Assembly (NCBI GenBank): GCA_947579605.1
Contig: OX388314.1
Location: 8,060,001 to 8,124,000, forward strand
Direction: 5' to 3'
Length of the DNA: 64,000 nucleotides
Origin: Athripsodes cinereus
Taxonomy: Eukaryota > Arthropoda > Insecta > Trichoptera > Leptoceridae
Shown here: positions 1 through 12,338 of the stretch, piece by piece
Layout of the letters: the number at the start of each line of letters is the position of its first letter
Numbering within the stretch: the stretch's first letter is position 1
Position numbers and translations under genes: made by a program
The notes under the pieces: model-generated
Databases searched by the model: none
What the model was told of the DNA's origin: nothing
What the model saw: only the letters and a program-made list of their open reading frames with translations

Positions 1-1107
1 AATAAGACATTCAGAATGGATAGCAGATTTGAGAACACTAAATGTTTTATACACCTACCTGATGTTTCATGTATACCTGCCCCTTTAAATGACACTCGAG
101 AACTACTTAGAGTAAATCTATTGTCTCATGATATACATAACCTTTTTGATACTTTGATATAAATTAAGGTTAAGAACATCCATAAGTATTTAGTTTAATA
201 AAACCAACATTAGACTGGTAACAATATAATATGCAACGTCGTGACGCGACGTGACGTTGTCAGTCATTTTCCATATACGGAATCATTTTTATAAATATTT
301 TGATTGCCATAAACTTGTTCAAGTATACGAACGTTTACATTATGATATTTGACAATCATCACGAAGAATGCTTTGTATGGAAGATGTTTTACTCTTTAAT
401 AATAATTATTCATCATAATAAAACTCGCTTTTAACCCCAGCTTCATTTGAGGAATTATTACATTTATTTATTTATTCCTAACTTACATTGATATTGCAAT
501 TTTGAGGGAAAATATACATTCACAACCAATATACAGAGAGCAAGTTTACATTCACAACCAATATACAGAGAGCAAGTTTATCACAAACGCGTTATCTCAA
601 AACCCAAATCAAACTGCAAAAAAAATAGTTGGTAATGTGTTCGATGGATTACATTTTCATGTTGAGGAAAGGTACGTTTCAATTTACGCAGAATCACTCT
701 CAGTGGCGCGTTAAATTGTGAAATAGGAATAATTTTAGTTACATAATTAATTATGACGCACTTTTACTGTGTTTGAATTTTAAATAAACAATGTACTTTT
801 ATAAAGATTTTTGGTATTTTGATTGGAGAACATGTTTACAAAATGTAATTTTGTGGAAAATCTAATCGGAAGAAGTGAGGAAGGAGTCCCAACGCTTACG
901 AATTAACTCAAGGTTGTTTAAATTGATAATTTTCGATATCCATGGACCAATTTCAGCCATTTTTACTGTCACAATATAATGTCCACCAATCGAGTAACAT
1001 TTAATGCATACCATAAAACCATTTTTTAATGTTACAGATCTCGAGAGGATCGAGATCTGTCGTCTAAATGGCATATTTCAGATCTTGAATGAATCAAGAT
1101 ACTACTA
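1..1107. other. AT-rich non-coding stretch
   Basis: I see no supportable gene here. The ORFs present are short and lack recognisable motifs or splice context. Two small structures stand out: a GC-rich near-palindrome at 234-259 and a 32-bp direct duplication at 516-580. A perfect 11-bp inverted repeat lies at 1034-1060. The stretch could be intergenic or a 5' intron of the gene that starts at 7117. Confidence 0.5.
516..580. repeat. 32-bp tandem duplication
   Basis: A unit beginning ACATTCACAACCAATATACA occurs twice in direct succession, at 516 and 548, with a 32-bp period. It creates an internal repeat in a short ORF (502-714), but nothing suggests that ORF is translated. Confidence 0.8.
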
Positions 1108-1250
1108 TACTACTACTACTATACCATCACAGCATATCCCACAAGTGGGGTAGCCAGCAGATCAGCTGCATGTAAGAAACATACAAACTGTCCTCTTCGT
1201 GCCAGTATAAAATCAAGACATTCAGGATGGGTGGCAAACCTCTTCAAACC
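1108..1250 (-). mobile_element. SINE-like family F, 3' part
   Basis: This is a copy of the most abundant repeat in the window (called family F here), in reverse orientation. Read on the + strand it opens with a (TAC)n tail, then CCATCACAGCATATCCCACA, AGTGGGGTAGCCAGCAG, CTGTCCTCTTCGTGCCAG and GACATTCAGGATGGGTGGCA. The two near-complete copies at 17111-17375 and 40228-40465 define the unit as about 240 bp with a (TAG)n or (ATGT)n tail. Such a tail fits a LINE-mobilised SINE or another short non-autonomous element. The class is not settled. Confidence 0.75.
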
Positions 1251-1389
1251 CTCAAACCAAATCAAGATCTTCCGTCGAAATAAATTTTGTCATCTGCGCG
1301 TCGTGGGCAAATCCAGATAAACAAAGAAAAATATCATAAGATTCTTTTAAAGATGTGTAGATAATGACACATGGCAAATTAGCTGGAAA

Positions 1390-1612
1390 AAACCCATGAT
1401 CGTGGAAAAAGTTGAAGGAAAAAGATCTCGTGTACCTACTAGGTGGAGAGACATGATCCAAAAAAACAACAGGATTGTCTTGTCCAGAGTCCAGACGCTC
1501 TTCGCGTGGCCCAGGACAGACTCAAGTGGTGAGAGAGTAAAAGGTTCTACTGCTGCCATCATTCTCCGACACGATGTAAAGGACAAGAGAGAGAGATTAT
1601 CACACACACAAA
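1390..1612 (+). pseudogene. LINE ORF2 C-terminal remnant
   Basis: The conceptual translation contains VEGKRSR followed by PTRWRDMIQ. After a frame change it reads ALRVAQDRLKW and then RHDV. This pattern (basic GKRSRGR-like stretch, RW-D, then A--AQDR--W) is typical of the extreme C-terminus of insect non-LTR retrotransposon ORF2. Frame changes and a stop show it is dead. The clade is not assigned, although RTE-like elements carry such tails. Confidence 0.6.
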
Positions 1613-2750
1613 TAAATTCAAATATTAATATGGAGATTGTATGTACTTGAATAATTTAGATTGAAGTACAGAGAAGAACTAATCCGTGCAATGTATGACC
1701 TAAATATTCTAGATTATTATTCACAATACAAAAGCAAGAAATACTTTATTCAAAATATTATTAGGTATTAATATTGTCATCAGCAACATCACGACCTTAA
1801 TTCATACAAATTCAGTCATAATCGACGCATAAATATTTTAGTTCGTTCGTATAATTATGTATGTTTAAAATGTAGAGGTGTTCAAGGCAAGCTTAAAGAC
1901 CCTGTTGTTCAGGAGGTGTTATGACTCTTGAATGGGCCCTTGCGGTGGTTTTTCCACAAAAAGGCACATTTTAAAAAAAATGTCTAGTTGATATTATATT
2001 TATAGGCACTGTGGGTAGAAATTAAATAATACTCTCCATACATAACCTCATATTTTAATCTAGAAGCATTTACATATTTTGTTTTATTAACATAGTTTAT
2101 ATGACATAATTTCATTATAATTGTATTGTAATTTAATGTATTGTTGTGCATATTTTGTCCTTTTTATTTTATTTTGCTGAATACATACTTATCAAGATAT
2201 AAATAATATTGTGTAGAAAATATTGATGTATAATATCCAAAAATTACAATCGCATATAAACAATCGCTTATGGTAAAATCTAGACTAATATGCAAAACTT
2301 ACTATAGAAACATGTTCAGTCTGAGATATACTACAAGATTCAGTTACAAAATAAGAATTGCCTTTTTACTTATACTGTTAATGCTATGCACTTGAGAATT
2401 TATCATCTCAAATTCATTTCCTGAACGAAGTCTGATAGACTACACTAGTACATTATAATAAAGTAATGACTTGTATGAAATATGAAAAGAAATTGTGTTA
2501 TTATTTGTATTTTATCAGCTGGTGTATGATGAATTATTGTGATGCTAATTTATGTATGCCCCGACAACATATTGTGACAATAAACGCGTTATAATGGAAG
2601 TTATTATGTTCCATTATCAAACTGTTATTAACTATGTGATACTTTTATAATTTACAGATATTGTTAATAGGCAAGATATTCATGACCTATTTTTGCTCAT
2701 CAAAGAAATTATGTCGACCATACAGTGTATTAAAGTATTATATAAACTTT
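1613..2750. other. AT-rich non-coding stretch
   Basis: No gene or recognisable element. Long runs of A/T with scattered stops in all frames. Confidence 0.45.
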
Positions 2751-2870
2751 AATTCTTCTTCCAAGTCGGTCCCTCAATGCTGAGGATCGTGACCACCATG
2801 ACTCCAACCAAGCGACAAGCTCCTCCACCGTACCCTGTCCTCCGCCTGCCTAAACGCCTCACCTAAACTT
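2751..2870 (+). repeat. GC-rich interspersed repeat fragment
   Basis: About 120 bp of sharply higher GC content sits between AT-rich flanks. It begins near TCGGTCCCTCAATGCTGAGG and continues through ATCGTGACCACCATGACTCC. The abrupt compositional edges suggest a transposable-element fragment. There is only one copy in this window, so neither the family nor the boundaries can be confirmed. Confidence 0.4.
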
Positions 2871-3924
2871 TAATTACAATCATAATAATACTCAGTATGC
2901 AGTATGTAATGCAGAAAGCCCAGGACCAAAGGGATTAATAAACAATAAATATGTGATATTTTAAATTTTTTTATAAAGGGCTATTTTCTCTAATTCTATA
3001 TTTATTATCTATTAAAATTATTTACAGGTATATTATATATTCCTTACTTAACAAATAAGTTGTCCTTTTAGTGTTGTAATAACTAAAGTTGAGATGTTTA
3101 AATGTATCATATCTTACTCTTTCAAGATAAAAGAAAACATACAAAAAAGTGTATATCTATTTATCTGCCATTGAAAAACCAAGTTTTTTGTATAATATGA
3201 AGACAAAGATTCTCACTGTAACAAAGTTTATAGGTATTTATTTTCAATTACACTTGAGTTAGATTTATTTTTACTTTTTCTCTCTAGTTTATTATATTCA
3301 TTAGTTTCTTCGATTCAAGAAAATAAAATCAATTGAATCAAATTAACGAAACAATATTTCTCTATTAGCAATGCTTTCAACTACATCACACTATCTCTGC
3401 AATAATTTCATTGATGGGATTACCATGTTGTCATTTTTTTACGGCAAGTGAATTATTTGATTGAAATTTCTACAGAAAAACGAAAAATAATGAAAGAACA
3501 AAATGACAAATTATTGTGATTGCTATTTTATATAGAGATTTGAAGTGAGTACGTGAATGATTTTAATGTGAATCAAAATAAACCGCAAGATGTCATTGTT
3601 CTTTTATAGTGTAGAAAGAAATTTGACATTTACTTCTTTTAGGTAAGTATGATTTGATTCATAATGTAACGTGTTGTTTCTTTGTACATATATATGTATT
3701 TTTCATCTTTTGTCCATATATGTTAATTTGCACAATACTGCAAAAATAATATGTTTGCATTTTATCCAGAATTGTTAGTAGGTAGTATGTCTTGATATTG
3801 TATCTTATCCGTATTCTCTTTTCAAATTTTTAAACGGAGCGTTGCAAACAATAATTTTCCATAGAGAATTATTCAGCTTATCCACAGAATTCCATACAAA
3901 ACCTAGAACCCTGACTCGTTTACA
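2871..3924. other. AT-rich non-coding stretch
   Basis: Nothing supportable seen; stop-rich in all frames. Confidence 0.45.
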
Positions 3925-4156
3925 AAAGTGAGGCAAAAAATCTATGAATTTTTGGCAGAACGGTTAGCGAAAGCGTATGGTGTTTCCTACATTTTATGGA
4001 CTATTTCTCGCATTTTTATAAAAATATATCATTTTTACATTTATATAAACGTAATTGGACATTTTTTGAAGTTCTTGTCGACGTTTTTAGCGATTTACCA
4101 CACTTTTTTTTCGCCAACCGTTCTGTCAAAAGTGCCGAAAAATGGTGCCTCACTTT
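3925..4156. mobile_element. TIR-bearing MITE, about 230 bp
   Basis: The ends form an imperfect terminal inverted repeat of about 40 bp. The left arm reads AAAGTGAGGCA, then GGCAGAACGGTTAGCGAAA. The right arm, reverse-complemented, reads AAAGTGAGGCA, then GACAGAACGGTTGGCGAAA. No transposase is present, so it is a non-autonomous DNA element. The 87-aa ORF spanning it is a by-product of the arms. The superfamily is not assigned. Confidence 0.7.
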
Positions 4157-6417
4157 ATTACAATGAAAATATATACGAGTACTCCATCTAGGTATTATAT
4201 ATAAAAATCTATGAACACGGCCACCATCTAAGAGCTTAACTTTGAATAATATTAATCTTGACTGATAATCTGTAGTACCTACCTACGCATTTCGAACAGC
4301 CACTCAATTTGCAGAATTTATCTTTTGGAAGTGTCCTTCAACTCCTGAAATATACGGGAAAGATGTTATTTCAGCAGCAGAGGTTTGTTGCTATATTACA
4401 ACCAATTTCTGAAAATGAGAGATCTAAGATTGTTTAATGACAAGATTATGATATAGCTTTCGTAGAAAACATAATAAGAGTTAATTTCAAATAAGCATTC
4501 TTTTCTACAAAATTAACACCTATTCTTATAAATTTCTTCTGAAAATTGTCCTCCGTTTTCCTACCCTCTCTAACACCTTTTATACAAGTTTCTTGAAGTG
4601 TCTTAGCTGTAGTGATATGGCATTACTTTAAGTATTTATGCGGTCATTATCAAACATAATGTAAAAAAATTATTATTACTAAATGCTTTCAATTAAAATG
4701 TCTAACTCGAATCAGCATTCATATACTTACAATAATACATAATTGTATTATCATTGTACTCAATCGTTTTATTAAAGCTAATTTAAATATTAATTGCACG
4801 ATTTTTATAACTCAAACATTCAATATACATATAACGTATTAATGTGTATTATTCTTTCATTATCTCAGTATCATATTTAGATGTAGTGTATGTATATAAT
4901 TCCCGTTGATATAATTATAACCAGGATATCACCATTACAATGCTACAGGTGTATCTAAGTTTTGTAGATTAATACTTATATTATTTTTATAATCAGCTTT
5001 GAAACCTGACTTTGGTCAACAATGAAATTAATTAAATATGATATAAACACGATTTATGACTGTCTGTTATAATTAATTGTCATTTACATTTATAATGATT
5101 TATTTTATGAAATTTGAATGGAATTTATATTAAATAGAATATTTAGGTTAAGGATAATTACACGTTTACATAAGCTTGTTATTTTTCATACACAAATTAA
5201 GGTAGCGGATAAGATAGCCTGCTGATGATAGTCTCGGAGTTTCAATCAGCTGGTTCAAATACAAAGACACATCGATCTTTAAACATTAAAACTGTAAAAA
5301 ACAATACATTTCTTTGTGTACTTGAAGCATTGTTTATTCTAAATCAGTAATTTAGGACTGATTTATTTGATAATTGAAGCGGATTTTCATTGTATCCATT
5401 ATACTACAGTAAAAATACGAATATTTATGCATTTATTATTAAAATTTGAAAAAAAATTATGTGACTTTGCATTTTTTAACCCCTCAATTGAGAGATCTTG
5501 AGTTCGATTCCTCCATTTGCCGACTTACTCCACCTTTGCGATACAAGAATATCGGTTAATATGAGTTTATTTGGGTGCATTTTGAATTCTTTTTAATCAT
5601 TAAGAAGAATTCAAAATGAAGTTTAGTTGTTGCCTTATTCAGAACACACATTCGTAAAGACTGAAATTATGTTTAAGTTAACATTGAAATCGAATCAAAA
5701 CACCATGAATTGCTATATTATTTGAATACCAATATTATACTAATAATTACAAATATTTGCAGTTAAATTTTAATAGTCGTATTTATCAAATTTAATGTAT
5801 CATGTTCCGAATGAAATAATATTACAGTATGTACGCATATATGTATATTACTATGACCGTATCAAGTACCTTGTCTTTACATCGGATATTAATCTATGAC
5901 TTAAACCTAATGATATTCAATTAGTCAAATAAATACCGTGTATTTAGATGGAGCATTGATAATACGTTTTATAATCATTCAATACATTGTACATATTATA
6001 TCCTTTACATTATTTTGTTCAGTGCTAACAATTGATCTAGCAAAATGTAGGCACATATAATGATGACTTGTAATTACAACCATTGATATTTGGGTACCTA
6101 TATCATAAATTTAAACACAGCTTTTATAAATGCAATCTAAGCTGTGATATTTATTAAAAACTCTTGGGTTCTAAAAATTTTTTTTTGTATATTTTTTAAA
6201 GTAGAATTTGGGTTTATATAAAATACAACCCAAACTCCCTTTCTGTAGTGAATTTGATTGCATCGTGTAGATGGAGTTGGTCGGCATCAAGAGGATTATT
6301 ATCTATATAAATCATTGTGAATGAGGTAATCAGAAACTTAATGCAATTAAAAGACCAACAAGTAGTTGGTATCCCACGAAGTCTTTTGTTAACTATAGGA
6401 CTTCCACTGTTTATGTA
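4157..6417. other. AT-rich non-coding stretch
   Basis: No gene seen. A lone B-box-like AGTTCGATTCC occurs near 5503-5513, preceded by GAGAGATCTTG, and could be a SINE scrap, but no A box or second copy supports it. The rest is AT-rich and stop-rich. Confidence 0.4.
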
Positions 6418-6575
6418 AATTTTTGAGTATCTTGTCAAAAGCAAGTAGTCGTAAAACCTCACGTTTTGAGACATTTTACATATTCAATTCAGCGATAAGG
6501 TATGCCACCCGTTCCGAATATCTAAACTTTTATTGATACGAAGAAGACAGCTTGCATGTATATTGCAAGTAGTTG
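6418..6575 (+). mobile_element. SINE-like family F, degenerate copy
   Basis: It follows the family F order: TTTTTGAGTATCTTGTCAAA (consensus TTTTCGAGTGTCCTGTAAAA), GACATTTTACAT, CAGCGATAAGGTATGCCACC, then GAAGAAGACAGCTTGCATGT. The 3' tail is missing. Substitution is heavy, so this is an old copy. Confidence 0.65.
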
Positions 6576-7116
6576 ATTGAAAAATGTTCAATGAAATCTG
6601 ATAAATAACCTTACAATAATTATTAATCTATATATTTCTTTATTGTTTCAGAATTATGGATGCATATCAAGACACATCACAATATCACTCGCCTGCATCT
6701 GTCATACTCATAAATAATACTGCAATGGACACTTAATCAAAACAATTAATTAATACATAATAAATATTTAATAAAAGACATTTTAACAAAGTTCATAAAT
6801 TTTTTCACTCAATATAATTTGTTTGTGCCATAACAAAATTTATTTAGTTTAAGTGATTTTAAATAATTCATGAAAAAGAGCAAAACCAATATTAGTTACA
6901 GATATTTATTAAAATAGTAGGAATCATAGAAGCTCTAAATCACCTTTATAAAATAATTAACATGTACATTTATTTAATCTAAAAAGAATTAATTTGATAT
7001 TGATTTGTATTCATTGACCTTTAATCAGAAAATCGACTTTTTAGTATACTTAATTATGTGCACTTGTGCGACGAACTTTTAGTAATATTGATTGTGTGAT
7101 TTATATATAGACAATA

Positions 7117-7284
7117 ATGGCTCATAAATTGAAAAATAACCACTATGTGGCAACCCACAGACCTGGAACAGCAGGGTCTGGTAACAGAAGTAGTCCAGGC
7201 TCAGGAGCTTATAATAGAGGATATTCAACAGACGGTGAAGATTCACACAGAGCGGCTTCAGATAGGACGTTATCGGAATATATG
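7117..7284 (+). CDS. Two-TM Ser/Arg-rich protein, exon 1
   Basis: First coding exon, residues 1-56, of a 288-residue protein built from five exons. I chose the ATG at 7117 because it has a purine at -3 and G at +4, gives a continuous frame into the donor GTATGT at 7285, and joins exon 2 in phase 0. The bases just upstream, TTATATATAG, could be a splice acceptor for a 5' UTR exon elsewhere. The segment is rich in Ser, Gly, Arg and Asn and has no signal peptide or hydrophobic run, so the N-terminus is probably cytosolic. Assembled, the protein has a low-complexity basic half (1-165), two membrane helices (about 167-190 and 196-223) and a polar tail. I do not recognise the family; it may be a small insect membrane protein of unknown role. 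Confidence 0.75.
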
Positions 7285-7738
7285 GTATGTTAACTTTTTT
7301 TCATCGGAGCTTTCCTATGAAGTATCTAATGAGAGTGATGAATGAATGATACAAAAGTAATAATCAAACGCGATGACATTTGGCTGTGAAAATGTGTATT
7401 CAAGTTCATGAAAATAATAACCATGTACTGAATTCATGGTAAAAGTTTTGATGGCAAATCATGACAAACAGATGATAAAAGTTTTCTAAAAATTTAAGGC
7501 AATGGAACACACAAAAAATCTATTCACCAGATGTTTATGAGGCTGCGGACTGCGGTCTCAGTTTGAACATTAACTTTATGAACGTGTTTAAAATTCGATT
7601 GTGTTTCCCACCTTAAAAGGGCCTTAGTACATTTCAGTTTAATAAAGTAATCTTATTTTTGTTCAAGATGTTTTTATTTTGTTCATATTTTTTAGCCTGT
7701 TCTGAAAAGTCTAAAGTTTTTTGTATCAAATATTTCAG

Positions 7739-7914
7739 ACAAGCAATGAGAGGTCTAGTCCCCCGGTAGCTCCGTTAAGGAAAAACCGCGCTCTTTCACC
7801 TGCCCGAGGTCTCACATCCAACGGCACAAACAGAAGACCAGATCCTCACTTAGTGGACAATGGATCAGACATCTACGTTACCAGTGCTGCTTACAAACCT
7901 CCCTCAGAAATCAG
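7739..7914 (+). CDS. Two-TM Ser/Arg-rich protein, exon 2
   Basis: Residues 57-114 plus the first two bases of Ser115. The acceptor is TATTTCAG at 7731-7738 and the donor is GTAAGG at 7915, so the exon ends in phase 2. The peptide is Pro/Arg/Ser-rich, with SSPPVAP, LRKNRALSPARG and RRPDPH. Minimal Ser-Pro and Arg-x-x-Ser contexts suggest possible phosphorylation sites, which is inference. Codon use is clearly less AT-biased than the surrounding DNA, which supports real coding. Intron 1 is 454 bp. The next exon is about 46.5 kb away. Confidence 0.8.
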
Positions 7915-7977
7915 GTAAGGATAACATTTTAAGTCTTATTTAAATCCAGGATATCTTCTCTCAATGAGACGTTCAAG

Positions 7978-8135
7978 AGTGACTTGCTTACTTTATCAGC
8001 AACCCCCATCTACAGCTGAACAAAGCATTCCCCAATAATTTTCTAGCTTTTCTATGCTGTATCTTCTACAATTTCCAGCAATTCTTTATATAATCATCAG
8101 ACCATCGTATAATGGTCTCTCTCTACTTCTTTTAA
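7978..8135 (-). pseudogene. LINE ORF2 C-terminal remnant
   Basis: On the minus strand a decayed frame reads RWSDDYIKNCWK, then after stops HRKARKLLGNALFSCRWG. The RW-DD followed by W and a basic helix is the usual look of the C-terminus of RTE-like non-LTR ORF2 proteins. There are several stops and frameshifts. It lies just inside the start of intron 2. Confidence 0.45.
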
Positions 8136-9992
8136 CCTCACTCTACTATTATTTTTGTCTACCTTTGATCCATTCAGATATTACTTTGAAATGGAATGTG
8201 AATAATTGCATAATTACATGAAGTTTGACGATTTCGGTGGAGTATCCATTATTACTAACAAATGAATTGTTAAATTGTTTTCATTCCTCTAGCTTCGATG
8301 ACATTCTCTAAAATAATCGCAAATTCCATCAAATTGGTCACATTTTCCGTTGGTATTCTAAAAATAGAATCTATTTTAATTGAGTGATTTTCTTCATGGG
8401 ATTTGATAATAAATCAGTAACCATTCATCACTTAAGCCTATTCACAAATTTTATGTTTGATTGGTTAATCAGTTTCATATTAAGATAGTCTAAATATAGT
8501 CGCGTACAATAAACTTTTCCGTTATATACCAACTTAAAGAAGAAAAAATATAATCTTTTTACGCATCAAATCTACCGCTAGTTAATTTTGCTTAGTACAA
8601 AAGTGAAGCATATTTTGGTTTTTGAATTATCGATTACTGTGTAGCGAAAACGAGTTTTCCACCATTCACCATTGTAATCGAGTTGTAACGTCACAACTTG
8701 GGAACACTCAAAATTATTAATAATTCTCATCAATGAGCAGTAGTACTTATAATTCATATTCGAAGCTTTGAAGTTCTACTTGATAATTTAAAATGATTTA
8801 GGTAGGTCCCTACGTTTATCTATTCAGGTTGCTTTATTCATATTAATTGCGCGATTTTACAAGAACACTTGCATATTATTACTGTAGAATTAATTTGAGA
8901 ATTATACGTTAAGAATTTGCGTTAAACTGTAACAATGTTGAAACATTGACAAAAAGTCATTAAATTCTATGTAGGTATGTCATTTACATTAGCACAGATA
9001 AAAGACAATTTTCGTTAATGAAGGCACAACAATTAACTGTTTTTAGGTTCACAGTTACTTTATTTTTCTTTATAAAAGTTTAAGAACAAAATCAAAAGAA
9101 TTTTACGTTTGGAGGTCGTTTAATGTGTACTAGTTTTAAATCCGGCACATTACGTAGATAACCACCAAATTAGCATAAGTAAACATTTTTTTTTTTTTTT
9201 ATTTTTACAATATTTAGAATCAAACAGTCGTTACACAATATGTTGACAATTACTTAATACATTTAACATGTAGACCAGCGAAGATTCCACTCTTACCAGA
9301 AATGTCTGTCTTGAGGAAAAAAAAGTAAAAGTTAAAATTCTCTAAAAAAAGTCAAAGTAAATTTAAATTTTAAACATCATTCTTTATTAAGAAATGACCA
9401 AAAAAATTAAAGTTTTATGGTTTTAAATCAAATAGTTTAGACATTTTGTTGTTAATTTTATTTATTTTGTATATTAAAATAATAAACTCCACAATACCTT
9501 TCATATTATATAGGTAACAAATTATAAATTAACAGAACATGCAATGAAAAATTTAAAAACTCTGTGCATTGTTTATTTTTTTTTAAATACAATTTTTTTT
9601 CAATAGCTTTATAAATTACAAAACTCAAATCACTCGATAACGGGTGGATATCCAAAAAATGAAATAAAATTTATTCCACACAATTAAATAAAAACTTTAA
9701 CTTTTACTAATATATTTTTAAACTCAAGTAAATAGTACCTACCTACCTACTCTTGAAAATGTTCATTAGTATGGACGAAAAAGTAAATTTCAAAAGTGTA
9801 TTTTGTAAATTAACAGTGTTTTTTGTAATCTAAAAATGAAATTTCATAAATTCTCTTCAACATTTGAAAATTATTTTATTTGGTGACACAAGCTCAAGTA
9901 TTATCCTGAAACAGGCTGAAGGATGGGATTTTGTATATAGTTCATTATTTTCCCTATTGCTAGTAATATTCAATCAGGTAAAACTAATTTAA
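8136..9992. other. AT-rich intronic stretch
   Basis: No element could be named. A T-rich run at 9188-9201, followed by ATTTTTACAATATTTAGAAT, looks like the reverse complement of a poly(A)-tailed retroposon end, but the rest of the element is not recognisable. Confidence 0.4.
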
Positions 9993-10185
9993 TATCATAC
10001 CATCACGAAATTTCCCACAAGTGGGGTAGCCAGCAGACTAACCGCACGTTAAACATGTAAGTGCAAGACATTCAGGATTCTCATATCTGAATCACAGTGT
10101 AAGTGATGATGTTTTACGAATACACATATTTTACAGAACACCTAAAAACTTACAGAAAACTTTGGGAGGCGTATTGTTTTTTGGG
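9993..10185 (-). mobile_element. SINE-like family F, internally decayed copy
   Basis: Reading on the + strand: ACCATCACGAAATTTCCCAC, AGTGGGGTAGCCAGCAG, GACATTCAGGATTC, GATGTTTTACGAATACACAT, then ACAGAACACCTAAAAACTTA. This is the family F order in reverse, ending near GGGAGGCGT, which corresponds to the CTCCC near the family's 5' end. Confidence 0.7.
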
Positions 10186-10660
10186 GAGATGCAAACAATA
10201 AACATACATTAAGAAACGTGTATAAAAACATACTTTACTTCTTATTTTCACGTTCATTATTTGGACAAAAAACAGATTTGTGTTATAAAGACATTTAGAC
10301 ATTTACTAGCACCTTATAATCTAATATATAAAAGGAAGACGTGTGTGTTACAACACTTATAACTCAAGAATGGCTGTACCGATTTGAATGATCTCTGATT
10401 TGTTGGATTCTTCTCCGCCCGGATTAAACTATAGGCTATTAAAACATCTTACAAATTCACGGGAAGAAACAATATGAAGAAAATTATTTACGCCATACAT
10501 TTTTAATTTCAAAAATAAAAACAATATGGAGAGTCCATACGCTATTAGCGCCCCCACGTCGCCTGTTGCATTGTGCTAAAATAATCCGTAGGTTCTGCTA
10601 TATTAAGAACCAAATTACTATAACTAATATGAACGAAATGTGTACTAATATTTGTTTACT

Positions 10661-11086
10661 ATAATTCGGTAGTTACATGGCAATAGGTTGTATCTCACTA
10701 AAACATAATTTTACAGGAGAGCAAAAACAAAGTTTGCAAAACAGATATTTCAGCCAAATTTCGAGCATTATATATCAAAATGAAGGTAATTATTATTTCT
10801 ACAAGATAGATGTAACATTCTCTTAATAATTTCTTCTACAAGATGTATGTAACATTCACTAAATAATTTCTTGCAGTTTAAAAATATTTGAGTTTTTTTG
10901 CCATGTTGAAGAAAACAATCTTTCTACATGTCAATAAGTTACGTCTTTTCTCTCTTTATTCTGACTATAAAGAGACATATCCTTTTGCCACATCAAATAT
11001 TACACTATTTTGAGCATTTTATGGAACAAACTTGAAAACGCAAAAAATGCGAGATACAACCTATTGCCATGTAACAACCGAATTAT
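10661..11086. mobile_element. TIR element nested in Helitron
   Basis: An inverted repeat of about 35 bp bounds this 426-bp unit. The left end has ATAATTCGGTAGTTACATGG then CAATAGGTTGTATCTC. The right end, reverse-complemented, has ATAATTCGGTTGTTACATGG then CAATAGGTTGTATCTC. It has no coding capacity. Inside is a near-duplicate TTTCTACAAGATAGATGTAA / TTTCTACAAGATGTATGTAA. It is a MITE of unassigned superfamily. Confidence 0.75.
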
Positions 11087-11640
11087 TCGACTAATATTTA
11101 TGTATCGATAGATCGGCTGTCACATAAATGTGGACGTGCACAGATTATATTTGAAATTGTATTTTATTTTTGCAGATGGAAAATTATTATTGAACCAAAA
11201 ATTGTGCTATTAAAGATGAAAATAAGAATGTGATCATGTAGGTAGTTCTGATGCAAGATTGTGTAGTGAAATTTGCAGACAGAGAAGAAAAATTACGAAG
11301 AAAATTATTTACGCCGTACATTTTTAATTTCAATAAAAAATGCAATATGGAGAATTATACAAAATCAACAATGAAGTTTTTTTTATAGATTGGCCTATTT
11401 ATATGATAATTTTTCTATACATTCTCAAATTAGAATCGTTATCCATACAATTTCACATCTGTAGTTCTGATATTTCAATTTTTAAAAAATCATGGAAAGA
11501 ATTTTTATAAATTTTAAATGAATAGGTAAAATCTACCTGAAAAAAAAATTAGTACCTACATACATAATTATATTACGTACTGTAGATAATTTATAAACAA
11601 ATCTGAGTTAAGTATAATTGTTCAACATAAATTGTTCATG

Positions 11641-11881
11641 TCGGCCGGTGTGGCGCGGAGCTCTTTCCTTTGAGTCACGAGGTCCCGGGTTCGATTCCCG
11701 GACAGGGCAAAGGGAAGAATGACCTTTTTCAAATTGTCCTGGGTCTGGGTGTTACATATATATGTATTTGTATATAGTGCATTGTATATGTGTGTATCGT
11801 CGCGTTAGTACCTACCCATAATCAAGATTCATCTAAGTTTGGGACTAGCTCGATGTGTGTGAATTGTCTATGTAAAAAAAA
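11641..11881 (+). mobile_element. tRNA-derived SINE (family S), copy 1
   Basis: A tRNA-like head (CGGCCGGTGTGGCGCGGAG, then TTTGAGTCACGAGGTCCCGG) contains an exact RNA polymerase III B box, GGTTCGATTCC. A unique body follows (TGACCTTTTTCAAATTGTCC, GGTCTGGGTGTTACAT, ATCGTCGCGTTAGTA, TTTGGGACTAGCTCGAT), and the copy ends in a short A-run. Two further copies at 25978-26188 and 26953-27182 have the same order. It sits inside the Helitron, so it inserted later. Confidence 0.85.
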
Positions 11882-11890
11882 TGAATGTAA

Positions 11891-12241
11891 CTTTCGCAGT
11901 TTAGCGGCCCCACCCGTTGTCGAGTACTTTTTTTCCATAGAAAAGGTAATATTTTTGAAACTTGAGGAAATTGTTGCCATATGTAGAATTATTTTAATTT
12001 GCCGACAAAAATAATCCACTTTGAAAATTAATTTCCTGAAATTCCGTACATATTACTCGACAACGGGTGGGGCCGCTCAAGTTTCATAGTTGCGATTTTT
12101 TTTCCTATAAAAGAATTTTTCAAAAATTTGGTGACAAAAAAATAATTCACCATATGGCAACAATTTCCTCAAGTTTCGAAAATATTACTTTTACATGGAA
12201 AAAAGTACTCGACAACGGGTGGGGCCGCTAAACTGCGAAAG
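11891..12241. mobile_element. Fold-back MITE nested in Helitron
   Basis: The two ends are inverted copies of about 100 bp. The left begins CTTTCGCAGTTTAGCGGCCC, then CACCCGTTGTCGAGTACTTT. The right ends with the reverse complement, ACGGGTGGGGCCGCTAAACT, then GCGAAAG. A third, internal copy of the CGACAACGGGTGGGGCCGCT motif lies near 12058-12077. The arms also share the ATATGGCAACAATTTCCTCA segment. There is no coding. It abuts the A-run of the SINE. Confidence 0.8.
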
Positions 12242-12338
12242 TTTCAAATGAATTATATTTTTTTACACTATACCTTCGATGACACACTTTGACAATTACG
12301 GGAGTTTGTAAAGAGATTAATAATATTAATCATTCATA

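Noticed and set aside
5495..5520. B-box-like AGTTCGATTCC, possible SINE or tRNA.
   Set aside because: No A box, no body similarity and only one copy.
11641..11710. Possible functional tRNA gene (B box GGTTCGATTCC).
   Set aside because: No cloverleaf with a proper acceptor stem. The same head is attached to a conserved body at two other places, so it is a SINE.
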